A DNA stretch of 35,176 nucleotides from Candidatus Taylorbacteria bacterium RIFCSPLOWO2_01_FULL_45_34b (GTDB lineage Bacteria; Patescibacteriota; Minisyncoccia; Phycocordibacterales; DSPV01). The DNA is taken from positions 1 through 35,176 of the forward strand of contig MHRY01000032.1 of NCBI GenBank assembly GCA_001822675.1. The letters are read 5' to 3'. This document shows positions 18,083 to 25,933 of this stretch, in pieces. A model generated the notes under the pieces. That model searched no databases. It was not told the DNA's origin and saw only the letters and a list, made by a program, of their open reading frames with translations. The number at the start of each line of letters is the position of its first letter. Position 1 is the first letter of the stretch. A program made the position numbers and the translations under genes.

Positions 18083-18222
18083 ACACGGCACGAATTACGA
18101 ATGAGGAACGAATAACACGAATTAAGAAAAAAGTTTTCCCTATTCACGTTATTCGTCTCAATTCGCCCGCCTGCCAAAGCCTGAGCCTCGTGATGGCGGG
18201 CAGGTGGATTAGTGTCGCACTA
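18083..18222. repeat. Dispersed inverted-repeat elements between rplJ and rplL
   Basis: The block 18083-18165 (CGAATTACGAA..GGAACGAATAACACGAATT.. then ACGTTATTCGTCTCAATTCG) is a hairpin-like element whose near relative lies inverted inside the 23S gene at 21311-21398. It is joined to CCCGCCTGCC..GGCGGGCAGG (about 18165-18212). The rplL start follows at 18226. Confidence 0.6.
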
Positions 18223-18225
18223 TAT

Positions 18226-18636
18226 ATGTCAGACGAAACAAAAAATGGAGATACGACTGTCGCTATTCCAGAAAAATTCAAATCGCTCGTCGAGAGCGTC
18301 GAGAAGATGTCAGTTATGGAACTGAACGAATTAGTAAAAGTACTCGAGAAACGCTTTGGTGTCTCGGCCGCGGCTGTCGCGGTCGCTGGCCCCGCCGCGG
18401 GAGCTGCTCCCGCCAGTGAAGAAAAAACCAGCTTCAACGCAGAACTCAAAGATGGCGGAGCCAACAAAATTGCGGTTATTAAGATTGTGAAAGAAGTGCT
18501 CGGTCTTGGTCTTAAAGAAGCAAAGGATCTTGTTGATGGAGCGCCAAAGATGCTCAAAGAAGGGATGAAGAAAGAAGATGCCGAAGCCTTGAAGAAAAGA
18601 GTTGAAGAGGCTGGCGGAAAAGTAGAATTAAAATAA
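18226..18636 (+). CDS. rplL: 50S ribosomal protein bL12 (L7/L12)
   Basis: bL12 is the multicopy stalk protein that recruits translation GTPases. The 136-aa product has the N-terminal dimerisation domain ([20 protein letters not shown]), an Ala/Gly/Pro hinge ([18 protein letters not shown]) and the C-terminal domain ([53 protein letters not shown]). The frame opens upstream at 18190, but the ATG at 18226 gives the normal N-terminus. The last seven codons and the stop form one arm of a 24-bp hairpin. Confidence 0.96.
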   Translation: MSDETKNGDTTVAIPEKFKSLVESVEKMSVMELNELVKVLEKRFGVSAAAVAVAGPAAGAAPASEEKTSFNAELKDGGANKIAVIKIVKEVLGLGLKEAKDLVDGAPKMLKEGMKKEDAEALKKRVEEAGGKVELK

Positions 18637-18787
18637 GCAGAGCTTATTTTAATTCTACTTTTCCGAAGGTGCAGATTTTGCCGCATTACGGCAAAATCTG
18701 CCCGGAGGAAAATAAAAAGAATTCACACAAAAACCTTACGATGTGTCGTAAGGTTTTTGTAAAAATGGCAAGGTTCAACCTTGCCAT
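18615..18787 (+). terminator. Four consecutive hairpins after rplL, including an intrinsic terminator
   Basis: In order: a perfect 24-bp stem with 3-nt loop (arms 18615-18638 and 18642-18665) that starts within rplL; a perfect 13-bp stem (GCAGATTTTGCCG, 18671-18701); ACCTTACGA-tgtg-TCGTAAGGTTTTT (18729-18758), a good terminator; and TGGCAAGGTT-c-AACCTTGCCA (18765-18787). Confidence 0.8.
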
Positions 18788-18813
18788 GGGTGGTCGTATA
18801 CATTTCCTAGCAT

Positions 18814-19056
18814 TCACTTCATAACGGCAATCAGGCCAGCAAATATTTCTGTTGCAGCTTTCTTTCGGACGGCAGTCCCAAGGTTCTCTGCGGTGTAGAA
18901 TCTTCCTTGGGGGTCGTGGAAACTGAGCAAAAGAGTTTTTGCCTCATTAATCGCATTCCGTATAGAGGCGATTTGTTTATCGCTCGTCACTGTGATTTGG
19001 AAGGAGATGGAGTCACCGATTTTGGTTAATTTTGCGGGAGCTAGTAGTGTATTCAT
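18814..19056 (-). CDS. Small conserved-looking hypothetical protein
   Basis: The 80-aa product (MNTLLAPAKLTKIGDSISF.. ending FAGLIAVMK) has no membrane helix and no recognised motif; it looks like a small alpha/beta protein. Its reality is supported by an upstream minus-strand TTGACA (19089-19094) with AT-rich -10 candidates (TAATAT/TATCAT) just before the ATG. It is divergent from the HTH protein at 19164. Confidence 0.5.
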   Translation of the reverse strand: MNTLLAPAKLTKIGDSISFQITVTSDKQIASIRNAINEAKTLLLSFHDPQGRFYTAENLGTAVRKKAATEIFAGLIAVMK

Positions 19057-19127
19057 TCTGAATATGATATTAATTATTATTTTACTTTTGTCAACTTTTA
19101 CAAAATTTCGCGAGTCTTCTCTAAAAG

Positions 19128-19156
19128 TTGCGCTCCGTTGGGCGGCTCTATATACT
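19128..19156 (+). promoter_or_regulatory. Candidate leaderless promoter of the HTH-nucleotidyltransferase-like gene
   Basis: TTGCGC (19128-19133), 17 nt, TATACT (19151-19156), ATG at 19164. The same TTGCGC-N17 geometry stands before rpsF. Confidence 0.6.
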
Positions 19157-19163
19157 CCACGGT

Positions 19164-19757
19164 ATGGAAATTCTCGGTAAAATTTTTGGAAGTACTGGAA
19201 GGGTGAAATTGATGCGGATGTTTCTATTTAATCCTGATCAGTCATACACGCGGGCGGATATCCGGAAACGCATTCATGCGGGAGACAGAACATTAAACCG
19301 CGAACTTTCTTTACTGTTGCGCGCTGGATTGGTCAAAAGAAAAGTTTCTGCTTCGCCGCGTTCTGTGCATAAAATTGTCTTATGGAGTTTAAACAATCGG
19401 TTTTCTTATTTAACACAGCTTCAAAATCTTCTGGTCGGTACCATTTTTTTGGATAACATGGAAGTTGTCCGAAGATTCAGCAAGGCAGGGCATCTCAAGC
19501 TTCTTATTGTAGCCGGCGTCTTCATCCGTGATCCAGATAGCCGAGCCGATATCTTGATTGTCGGCGATCGTCTCCGTAAGAATTTAATTGAGAGTGTCAT
19601 TAGGAGAATGGAAGGGGAGATTGGCAAAGAATTGCGGTATGCTTTTTTGGAAACACCCGATTTTCAGTATCGCTTGAGTATTTCTGACAAACTTATTCGG
19701 GATATTTTAGAGTACCCGCACCAAAAACTGCTCGATAGACTGGGTTTGCGGCCGTAG
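19164..19757 (+). CDS. Winged-helix protein with nucleotidyltransferase-like domain
   Basis: The 197-aa product has an N-terminal winged helix (about residues 1-75: MEILGKIFGSTGRVKLMRMF, RADIRKRIHAGDRTLNREL, LLRAGLVKRK) and a C-terminal domain in which LLIVAGVFIRDPDSRADILIVGD and ELRYAFLETPDFQYRLSISD recall the minimal nucleotidyltransferase (MNT) fold; the DLLIVGD strand pattern is present. Such fusions occur in prokaryotic regulators of unknown targets. The catalytic GS-D-D set is not complete, so activity is doubtful. The upstream in-frame TTG at 19128 is part of the promoter. Confidence 0.65.
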   Translation: MEILGKIFGSTGRVKLMRMFLFNPDQSYTRADIRKRIHAGDRTLNRELSLLLRAGLVKRKVSASPRSVHKIVLWSLNNRFSYLTQLQNLLVGTIFLDNMEVVRRFSKAGHLKLLIVAGVFIRDPDSRADILIVGDRLRKNLIESVIRRMEGEIGKELRYAFLETPDFQYRLSISDKLIRDILEYPHQKLLDRLGLRP

Positions 19758-19887
19758 CATGCCTTGACGGACTTATCCACAAAGGTCAAAAAAAAGCCTT
19801 GAGAAATGGTATTATTATAGGTAGAAATTGCCAGGGTAATTGTCGTTTAACCTGGTTTTACTAGTGTTACTAATTGTTTTATCACGT

Positions 19888-20577
19888 ATGACTCTTACAA
19901 CGTGGAGTGAGGTGCTCCAAGGATCGTTTCAAGACATCTGGCTTGGAGTAGCGGGCTTTTTGCCTAAGCTGGTAATTGCTCTCATCATTTTCATTATTGG
20001 CTGGGTGGTGGCTATGGTCATTGACAAAGCCGTCTCTCAAATTATTAAGTCGGTTAAACTTGATAGTCTTCTTAAAACTGCCAAAGTCGAAGACGCTCTT
20101 AACAAAGCGGGTTTTGAGCTTGACTCCGGCGCTTTTGTGGGAGGACTGGTCAAATGGTTTATCGTTATCGTTTTCTTGGTAGCTTCACTTGATGTGCTTG
20201 GTTTGACGCAAGTCAATATCTTTCTCCAGCAAGTGGTGCTTCTCTACTTGCCGCAAGTGATTATCGCGGTGCTCATGCTTCTTGTGGCAGTAGTTATTGC
20301 CGATGCCATGCAAAAGTTGGTTGTCGGCGCGGCCAAGGCGGCTGGGATTACTTCAGCCAATTTCCTCGGTTCCGTTACCAAGTGGGCTATTTGGATCTTT
20401 GCCTTGCTCGCCGCCCTTTTACAGCTTGGTATCGCAACACAATTCATTCAGACCTTCTTCACGGGTGTTATTGTGGCTCTTTCTTTGGCTTTCGGCCTCT
20501 CATTTGGTCTTGGTGGTCAAGATGCCGCCGCCCGCTATATCGAAAAATTTCGAGGTGAAATCAAAAGGAACGACTAA
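19888..20577 (+). CDS. MscS/TM-helix family membrane protein
   Basis: The 229-aa product has an amphipathic start (MTLTTWSEVLQGSFQDIWLGV), then four hydrophobic helices (PKLVIALIIFIIGWVVAMVI, WFIVIVFLVASLDVLGL, LPQVIIAVLMLLVAVVIADA, WAIWIFALLAALLQLGI) and an end LSLAFGLSFGLGGQDAAARY, which is the pore-helix-like GLGGQD motif of small mechanosensitive channels. The large cytoplasmic MscS domain is missing, so it matches the conserved-TM-helix subgroup. The frame also opens at a TTG (19840), but the ATG at 19888 is more natural. A terminator follows. Confidence 0.8.
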   Translation: MTLTTWSEVLQGSFQDIWLGVAGFLPKLVIALIIFIIGWVVAMVIDKAVSQIIKSVKLDSLLKTAKVEDALNKAGFELDSGAFVGGLVKWFIVIVFLVASLDVLGLTQVNIFLQQVVLLYLPQVIIAVLMLLVAVVIADAMQKLVVGAAKAAGITSANFLGSVTKWAIWIFALLAALLQLGIATQFIQTFFTGVIVALSLAFGLSFGLGGQDAAARYIEKFRGEIKRND

Positions 20578-20599
20578 TTTCCCTGTATTTGAGACTCTC

Positions 20600-20637
20600 A
20601 AAACACCACCCCGCTTTTTTGCGGGGCGGTGTTTTTG
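20600..20637 (+). terminator. Intrinsic terminator after the MscS-like gene
   Basis: ACACCACCCCGC pairs with GCGGGGCGGTGT around six T and is followed by TTTTTG. Confidence 0.88.
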
Positions 20638-20668
20638 TGAGAAGAATGCAAAAACGGGTTCCTTCTTG

Positions 20669-20800
20669 TTGACATCTTTTTGGATATGCATATACTTATC
20701 CGTACATCTGAATATGTTGATTACTAACCTAAATTCAAAGCGGAAAAGATAGCTGGCCTTTCGCTATTATCTTAATTGCCGCTTTGAAAAGCGGTTTTTA
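20669..20800 (+). promoter_or_regulatory. Promoter plus candidate attenuator/small RNA upstream of the 23S gene
   Basis: TTGACA (20669-20674), 16 nt, TATACT (20691-20696). The transcript would contain a 12-aa leader ORF (ATG 20714, MLITNLNSKRKR, TAG 20750-20752). It would also contain a terminator CCGCTTT-ga-AAAGCGG-TTTTT (20779-20799) and a competing stem in which AAAGCGG (20737-20743) pairs with the same CCGCTTT. The two stems exclude each other, as in an attenuator. It could equally be a short non-coding RNA. Confidence 0.5.
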
Positions 20801-20929
20801 TTTATCCGGACGATTGTCACTTTGACAATGAAATTCCATCCCGACAGAAAACCCAATCATAGGGTCTTTTCGATTGTCGGAGATGGGGCGGATGTACGTT
20901 AGATCGTACATCTGCAAATCCGTCCGCAT

Positions 20930-21074
20930 CACATTGAGTACAATGTGAATTTTCAATTTAAAATTTTTAATTTTCAAATAATTTTCAATTTCTTAATGTT
21001 TAAAAATTAAGTCATTGAATCATTCATTGAAAATTGGAAATTGATAATTTTAAATTTGCATCGCGCTTAGCGTG
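20930..21074 (+). repeat. 145-nt AT-rich repeat, copy A (23S leader)
   Basis: The copy runs from CACATTGAGTACAATGTG to CGCGCTTAGCGTG and is flanked by complementary CCGCATCAC/GTGATGCGG. A second 145-nt copy with only a few differences lies inside the 23S gene at 21919-22063. The sequence between 20800 and 20930 contains other small hairpins (GATGTACG/CGTACATC) and no ORF. Confidence 0.9.
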
Positions 21075-21310
21075 ATGCGGGCGGAATGACAGGTAAGTTA
21101 AAGTAAAAAAGTAAGAAAAAACATGTGTGGTTTTCAAATTTCCTAATAGGAATTTGAAGGGCGTATGGTGGATGCCTTGACTCCAAAAGGCGATGAAGGA
21201 CGCGAGCTGGCGGCGATACGCTTCGGGGAGGTGCCTAGCAACCTTTGATCCGGAGATGTCCGAATGGGGAAACCCCTCGTGCTTTGCACGAGACGTGCGC
21301 AGCACAGAGT

Positions 21311-21398
21311 GCGACACCAATCCACGAATTCATGCGAATGACGCGAATGGAAGAAGTTTATTCGTGTTATTCGTCCCCAATTCGTAATTAGTGTCGTG
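21311..21398 (+). repeat. Inserted hairpin repeat in domain I of 23S
   Basis: Within a short helix near E. coli position 150, GCGACACC..GGTGTCG-like arms enclose a block containing TTCGTGTTATTCGTCC and CAATTCGTAATTAG. The reverse complement resembles the element between rplJ and rplL (18083-18165). Confidence 0.65.
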
Positions 21399-21511
21399 TT
21401 CCGCGCTGCGCGCGAGCGCACCCAGGGAAGTAAAACATTTCAGTACCTGGTGGAAAATAGAACAATAGTTATTTCCTAAGTAGCGGCGAGCGAAAAGGAA
21501 AGAGCCCAAAC

Positions 21512-21602
21512 CGAACTCTAAATTTTAATTTCAAGGATCCCAAGGTTCGACCTTGGATCTGAAGAAAGGTCGAACCTTGTTGAAATTAAAATTTAGAGTT
21601 CG
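21512..21602 (+). repeat. Hairpin insertion in 23S (about helix 16) carrying palindromic element copy 2
   Basis: A perfect 23-bp outer stem (21512-21534 with 21580-21602) encloses the 37-nt palindromic core at 21542-21578 (spacer GGATCTGAAGA). Confidence 0.85.
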
Positions 21603-21817
21603 GGGTTGTAAGGTAGCAACGTCGTTTTTTATTAAACGAGAAGAGTTACAAAATATGTTGTTAACTGAAAGAGCTGGAAAGCTCTACCCAAGGAGGTAAT
21701 AGTCCTGTAAGTGAAAATAACATATCTCTTTTGTTGCTATTCTTGAGTACCTCGAGACACGAATGGCTCGGGGGAATCTGCCGGAACTAACCGGTAAGGC
21801 TAAATACTTTTGGAGAT

Positions 21818-21854
<37 letters not shown>

Positions 21855-21918
21855 CAGCCCGGTAAGGGCGGTGAAATAGACCTGAAACCATATGCCTACA
21901 AGGAGTCAGAGCGGGCAG

Positions 21919-22063
21919 CACATTGAGTACAATGTGAGTTTTCAATTTACAATTTTTAATTTTCAAATAATTTTCAATTTCTTAATGTTTAAAAATTAAG
22001 TCATTGATACATTCATTGAAAATTGGAAATTGATAATTTTAAATTTGCATCGCGCTTAGCGTG
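21919..22063 (+). repeat. 145-nt AT-rich repeat, copy B, inside 23S (about helix 25)
   Basis: It is nearly identical to 20930-21074. It replaces the tip of the helix where E. coli has ACGCUUAGGCGU; its ends AGCAC/GTGCT close the helix. Confidence 0.9.
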
Positions 22064-22178
22064 CTGTCCGTCATGGCGTGCCTATTGAAGAATGAGCCAA
22101 CGAGTTGATCTAGACGGCGCAGGCTAAGCCCCAATAAAGGGTGGAGCCATAGGGAAACCGAGTGTGAATAGCGCGCCT

Positions 22179-22286
22179 GCCCGCCCAACTTTATCCCAGA
22201 ACACTTGAGCAGTGATAAATGAAATTTTTAAGTACAAAACTTCTTTTAACATAATCAGATTTTCGGTGATAAAGTTGGGCGGGTGA
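22179..22286 (+). repeat. 108-nt terminal-inverted-repeat element, copy 1, inside 23S
   Basis: GCCCGCCCAACTTTATC at the left end is complementary to GATAAAGTTGGGCGGG at the right end. The interior is AT-rich. It lies at about E. coli 715 and differs from copy 2 at about eight positions. Confidence 0.9.
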
Positions 22287-22559
22287 AGTCGTATAGATCA
22301 GACCCGAAGCCAAGTGAGCTTGCCCTGGGCAGGGTGAACTCTCGAGAAATCGAGAGGAAGGCCCGAACTGGTTAGCCGTGCAATACTATCGGATGACCTG
22401 GGGTAAGAAGTGAAAAGCTAATCGAACTTGGTAATAGCTGGTTCTCTCCGAAATAGCTTTTGGGCTAGCGTCGTGTGTTTCTTCTGGGGGTAGAGCACTG
22501 GAAGGTCTCGACAGGTCGAAAGATCGCGAAACCTATCAAACTCCGAATACCAGAAGCTT

Positions 22560-22667
22560 GCCCGCTCAACTTTATTCCCGAACATTTGAGAAGTGATAAA
22601 TGAAAATTTTATGTACAAAACTTCTTTTAACACAATCAGATTTTCGGTGATAAAGTTGGGCGGGTGA
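22560..22667 (+). repeat. 108-nt terminal-inverted-repeat element, copy 2, inside 23S (helix 38 base)
   Basis: It has the same length, ends and interior as copy 1. It lies after CCGAATACCAGAAGC, near E. coli position 875, in the stem that leads to the A-site finger. Confidence 0.9.
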
Positions 22668-22905
22668 ATAGCGCGGCAGTTAGACGGTGGGGGCTAAGCT
22701 CCACTCGTCAAAAGGGAAACAGCCCTTGATCTCCAGTTAAGGTCCCTAAATCTATGCTAAGTGCATCACAAGGTGGTGGAGTTTCGAAGACAATGAGGAG
22801 GTAGGCTTAGAAGCAGCCATCCTTTAAAGATAGCGTAACAGCTCACTTATTAAGAAATTCTGCGCCGAAGATAATCGGGGCTAAGCATAGTACCGAAACT
22901 GAGGG

Positions 22906-23045
22906 CTTGAAAACTTCATTGAGGATTTGTTCTTTAATTATTTTTGGTGACAATCTAATAGCATAATGGAAATGCGTCTCATGTAAGTGGGGAGAAGTGG
23001 GATCGAAACCCACGTGATTGTCACCTCCTCAATGAAGTTTTCAAG
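22906..23045 (+). other. Expanded helix 45 of 23S containing a tRNA-like fold
   Basis: A perfect 20-bp outer stem (22906-22925 with 23026-23045) encloses a 20-nt U-rich single strand and a fold at 22946-23025. That fold has a 10-bp acceptor-like stem GGTGACAATC/GATTGTCACC. Its D-like arm is GCAT-aatggaa-ATGC (22961-22975), with an imperfect anticodon-like arm at 22977-22993. Its T-like arm is GTGGG-atcgaaa-CCCAC (22997-23013). The D loop has GG and the T loop has TCGA, as in tRNA, but the spacing is not fully canonical. Confidence 0.6.
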
Positions 23046-23719
23046 CGGTAGGAGAGTATTCCAATCTGCTGTGAAGGAGAAGGGGTGACCCACTCTGGAG
23101 CGTTTGGAAGTAAGAATGTTGGCACAAGTAACCACAATTCCAGTGAGAAACTGGAACACCGAAAGACCAAGGTTTCCCTCTCAATGATTGTCAGAGAGGG
23201 GTTAGTCGGGCCTAAGCCGATGGTGAAAACCGTAGGCGATGGACACACGGTTAATATTCCGTGACTTTTGTAAAATGCGATGGGAGGACGGAGTCTAGTA
23301 TACGAAGCGCATTATTGGATTTGCGTTTGTAGCGTGAGGACGGATCCTAGGTAAATCCGGGGTCCTGCATTTAATTGCGATTCCAAGCGAAGCGAAAATT
23401 CGGAGATTCGTCGAAGGAAATTTCGTAAAGCGGGCTTCCAAGAAAATTCTCTAAGCATAATTTTACAAAAACCGTACCGCACACCGACACAGGTGGTCAG
23501 CTCGAGTAGAGCAAGGTGAACGAGTGAAGGTTCTCCAAGGAACTCGGCAAAAAAGTGGCCGTACCTTCGGTATAAGGCCTGCCCCGCCGCAAGGCTGGGG
23601 CCGCAGCTAAAGTATGCCTGGCGACTGTTTATCAAAAACACAGCTCCCTGCGAACTCGTAAGAGGATGTATAGGGGGTGACACTTGACCAATGCCAGAAG
23701 GTCAAACAACGATGTTGTG

Positions 23720-23810
23720 AGCATCACTTTGATTTCAAGAATTTAAGGTTCGACCTTGGATCTTAAAAAAGATCGAACCTTGTTGAAATTAAAGTGATGC
23801 TCATGGTGAT
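23720..23810 (+). repeat. Hairpin insertion in helix 68 carrying palindromic element copy 3
   Basis: GAGCATCACTTTGATTTCAA pairs with TTGAAATTAAAGTGATGCTC (one mismatch) and encloses the 37-nt core at 23745-23781. Confidence 0.85.
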
Positions 23811-23824
23811 TGTTGTAAGCCCTG

Positions 23825-23859
<35 letters not shown>

Positions 23860-23869
23860 TCGCAACATT

Positions 23870-24067
23870 TTATTTTAAAGTGTTGCGGATGATTAGGACT
23901 GTTACGTTCGGAGTTTATGATAAACGTTAAATCAATACACTAATAAAAAAGCTACCTCTCCATGCCGTAAGGCGTGGATGATCAAGTAACACGGCTCATA
24001 TGAGAGGCCATACGCCGTGATTCCATTTGCGTGGAATAAGATATGGTCCTTCTTCGGGGAATAGAAG
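23870..24067 (+). ncRNA. Candidate group I intron at about E. coli 1931 (no ORF)
   Basis: The 5' exon ends CCTAAGGT and the 3' exon resumes AGCGAAATTCC, restoring the universal sequence. The exon ends in U and the intron in G, the group I rule. AAGATATGGTCC near the 3' end matches the P7/S box AAGATATAGTCC. At 198 nt it is a minimal ribozyme. Position 1931 is a known bacterial group I site (Thermotoga). Confidence 0.75.
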
Positions 24068-24396
24068 AGCGAAATTCCTTGTCGGGTAAGTTCCGACGCG
24101 CACGAATAGTGTAACGACTGGGCAACTGTCTCGGAGAACAGCTCGGTGAAAATACAATACCGGTGAAGATGCCGGTTACCTGCAGTTAGACGAAAAGACC
24201 CTAGAAGCTTTACTACAACTTGATAGTGAAACTATGTTTTGTCTGCGTAGCGTAGACGGTAGACTTTGAAGTTTATCTTTCGGGATAGATGGAGTCGACG
24301 ATGAAACACCGTTCTTTCGAAATATATTTTCTAACCCCGACGGCAAAAACGACGGGGGACACTATCTGGCGGGTAGTTTTAGTGGGGCGCTATCCT

Positions 24397-25021
24397 TGGG
24401 GACGCAGAACTATGCGGAACGAACGCGGAACACGCGGAAGTCCGAATTGTTTGTGTCTCCAAACTATGGCGCCTCCGGAAGTTTTATCCACTTCAAAACA
24501 AATAAATTATAGGGGGACTTTCGCGAGTAATCGCGATCGAAAAGTTAACTATATGCTGGAAAATCTGGTGTAGCCAGAACTACTTGGTTTTGATATAATA
24601 GTTTTTGTTATAAATTAACCTAATTATTATGCCAAATCCAAGTGAAAAAGTTCATGGTGCAGACAACCAGCAGGAAGATCTTGAAACTATAAAATCAAAA
24701 ATGTTAGAACACATAGGTGTTCTAGAAAACTATCTATTACTTCTAAAAGATGAAGTGAGTATAGGTAAATCAGATAAGCATATGGATAGACATCAGATGA
24801 AGGAAGTTGATCAAAAATTATTACAGTTCAAGAGTGATTTAGATAGTACAATGGAACAAATTCTCAATGAATCAAAAAGAGAAAGATCTTCCTCAGAGAC
24901 TAAACGTTAACCGTCCATGAAAATGGATGATGATATAGTCCGATCTTCACGGCGACGTGAAGAGACAAGCAGAAATGACTTGTCCACTTGGAGGCGAGGC
25001 CTCCAAGTTGCAACAGACTTG
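24397..25021 (+). ncRNA. Candidate group I intron at about E. coli 2262, with ORF
   Basis: Exons GCTATCCT and CCTAAAGAGTAACGG rejoin to the normal P-loop stem sequence; the 5' exon ends in U and the intron in G. The core boxes are AGAGACTAAACG (R) and GATGATATAGTCCG (S, about 24930). Its 5' part contains a GCGGAACGAACGCGGAA-type repeat also seen elsewhere. It encodes a 93-aa non-endonuclease protein. Confidence 0.75.
24629..24910 (+). CDS. Intron-encoded coiled-coil hypothetical protein
   Basis: The 93-aa product (MPNPSEKVHGADNQQEDLET.. ending SSSETKR) is hydrophilic and helical (LEHIGVLENYLLLLKDEVSI, KEVDQKLLQFKSDLDSTM), without LAGLIDADG, GIY-YIG, HNH or His-Cys motifs. A TATAAT (24594-24599) lies 29 nt before the ATG, so it may have its own promoter inside the rRNA gene. 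Its stop codon (24908-24910) falls within the ribozyme R box, so its last codons are also catalytic-core sequence. Function unknown; probably a passenger gene. Confidence 0.55.
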   Translation: MPNPSEKVHGADNQQEDLETIKSKMLEHIGVLENYLLLLKDEVSIGKSDKHMDRHQMKEVDQKLLQFKSDLDSTMEQILNESKRERSSSETKR

Positions 25022-25262
25022 CCTAAAGAGTAACGGAGGAGTCCATTAAGGTTCTCTAGGCGCGAATGGAAACCGTGCCGATAGTGCAATGGCATAAGAG
25101 AGCTTAACTGTGAGGCGTACGTGCCAAACAGACGCGAAAGCGGGGCATAGTGAACCGACGGTCCGTGTTAGAGGCGGCCGGAGATTATCGGATAAAAGCT
25201 ACTCTAGGGATAACAGGCTAGTTCCGCCTAAGAGTCCATATCGACGGCGGAGTTCGGCACCT

Positions 25263-25678
25263 CAATTCGGGGCGCCATGCGAGAAATCGCATTAGCACTT
25301 TTGGCACAAACATAGGAGTTGAACCCTTTGTGTCAGAATTAAAATATTGGCTTATAACGGTGGAACCCGTACTAGTAAAGTACGTGCGGGCAATACCGTG
25401 GGAAGTTTTTCTTGCACTGAAAGAAGGTAGACAAAGAGCTCTTTGAGAAGTACAGCCACCTTGGCAGTGGTTCTGGTGCAACTCCAGGCATGTCTACCAA
25501 GCGAATTTGTTAGTTCAGATTCGCGCCTTCTTTCAGTGCAGGATAAACCCTGTAGAGACTTGACCATTTTGGTCGGAGTCCAGAATACATTTCTGGGCTA
25601 ACACGCCAACTCCTCATCCGCCTTAGGCGGGAAGGAAGAAGATATAGTCCATACCATTAGTAATAATGGAGAAGTATA
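25263..25678 (+). ncRNA. Candidate group I intron at about E. coli 2500, apparently ending in A
   Basis: The 5' exon GGCACCT (U2500) joins CGATGTCGGCTC, the universal peptidyl-transferase sequence. Core boxes: ATAACGGTGGAACC (P), AATACCGTGGGAAG (Q), TGTAGAGACTTGAC (R), AAGATATAGTCCAT (S). By this alignment the last intron base is A (25678), not the canonical omega-G. No ORF of interest; a long hairpin (CTTGCACTGAAAGAAGG with its complement) fills the middle. Confidence 0.75.
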
Positions 25679-25747
25679 CGATGTCGGCTCAACATATCCT
25701 GGAGGTGGAGAAAACATACCTTCTCTCTCCGACGGAAACGTCGGAGT

Positions 25748-25852
25748 AACCTGCCCGCTATTGCCATATTTTTGTAATACGCGGTGTAAGGGACTCGTTT
25801 GCCTAAGACAAAATTATTTCATTTTGAAATCAATAGCTTTGGCAGGCGGGTT
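25748..25852 (+). repeat. Inverted-repeat element inside the 2533 intron
   Basis: AACCTGCCCGCTATTGCC faces TTTGGCAGGCGGGTT across about 70 nt of AT-rich sequence. The GCCCGCC-type ends resemble the 108-nt elements and the block before rplL. Confidence 0.55.
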
Positions 25853-25933
25853 AAACAAGCTCAATACGGTGGAGGCTTATTCATGTGACCTACGAAGTTT
25901 CTCGCAGGTCCCAGGTGTAGTATAATTACACAC

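Noticed and set aside
20822-20827. TTGACA as the -35 of a 23S promoter
   Set aside because: No acceptable -10 lies 16-18 nt downstream; the promoter at 20669-20696 fits better.
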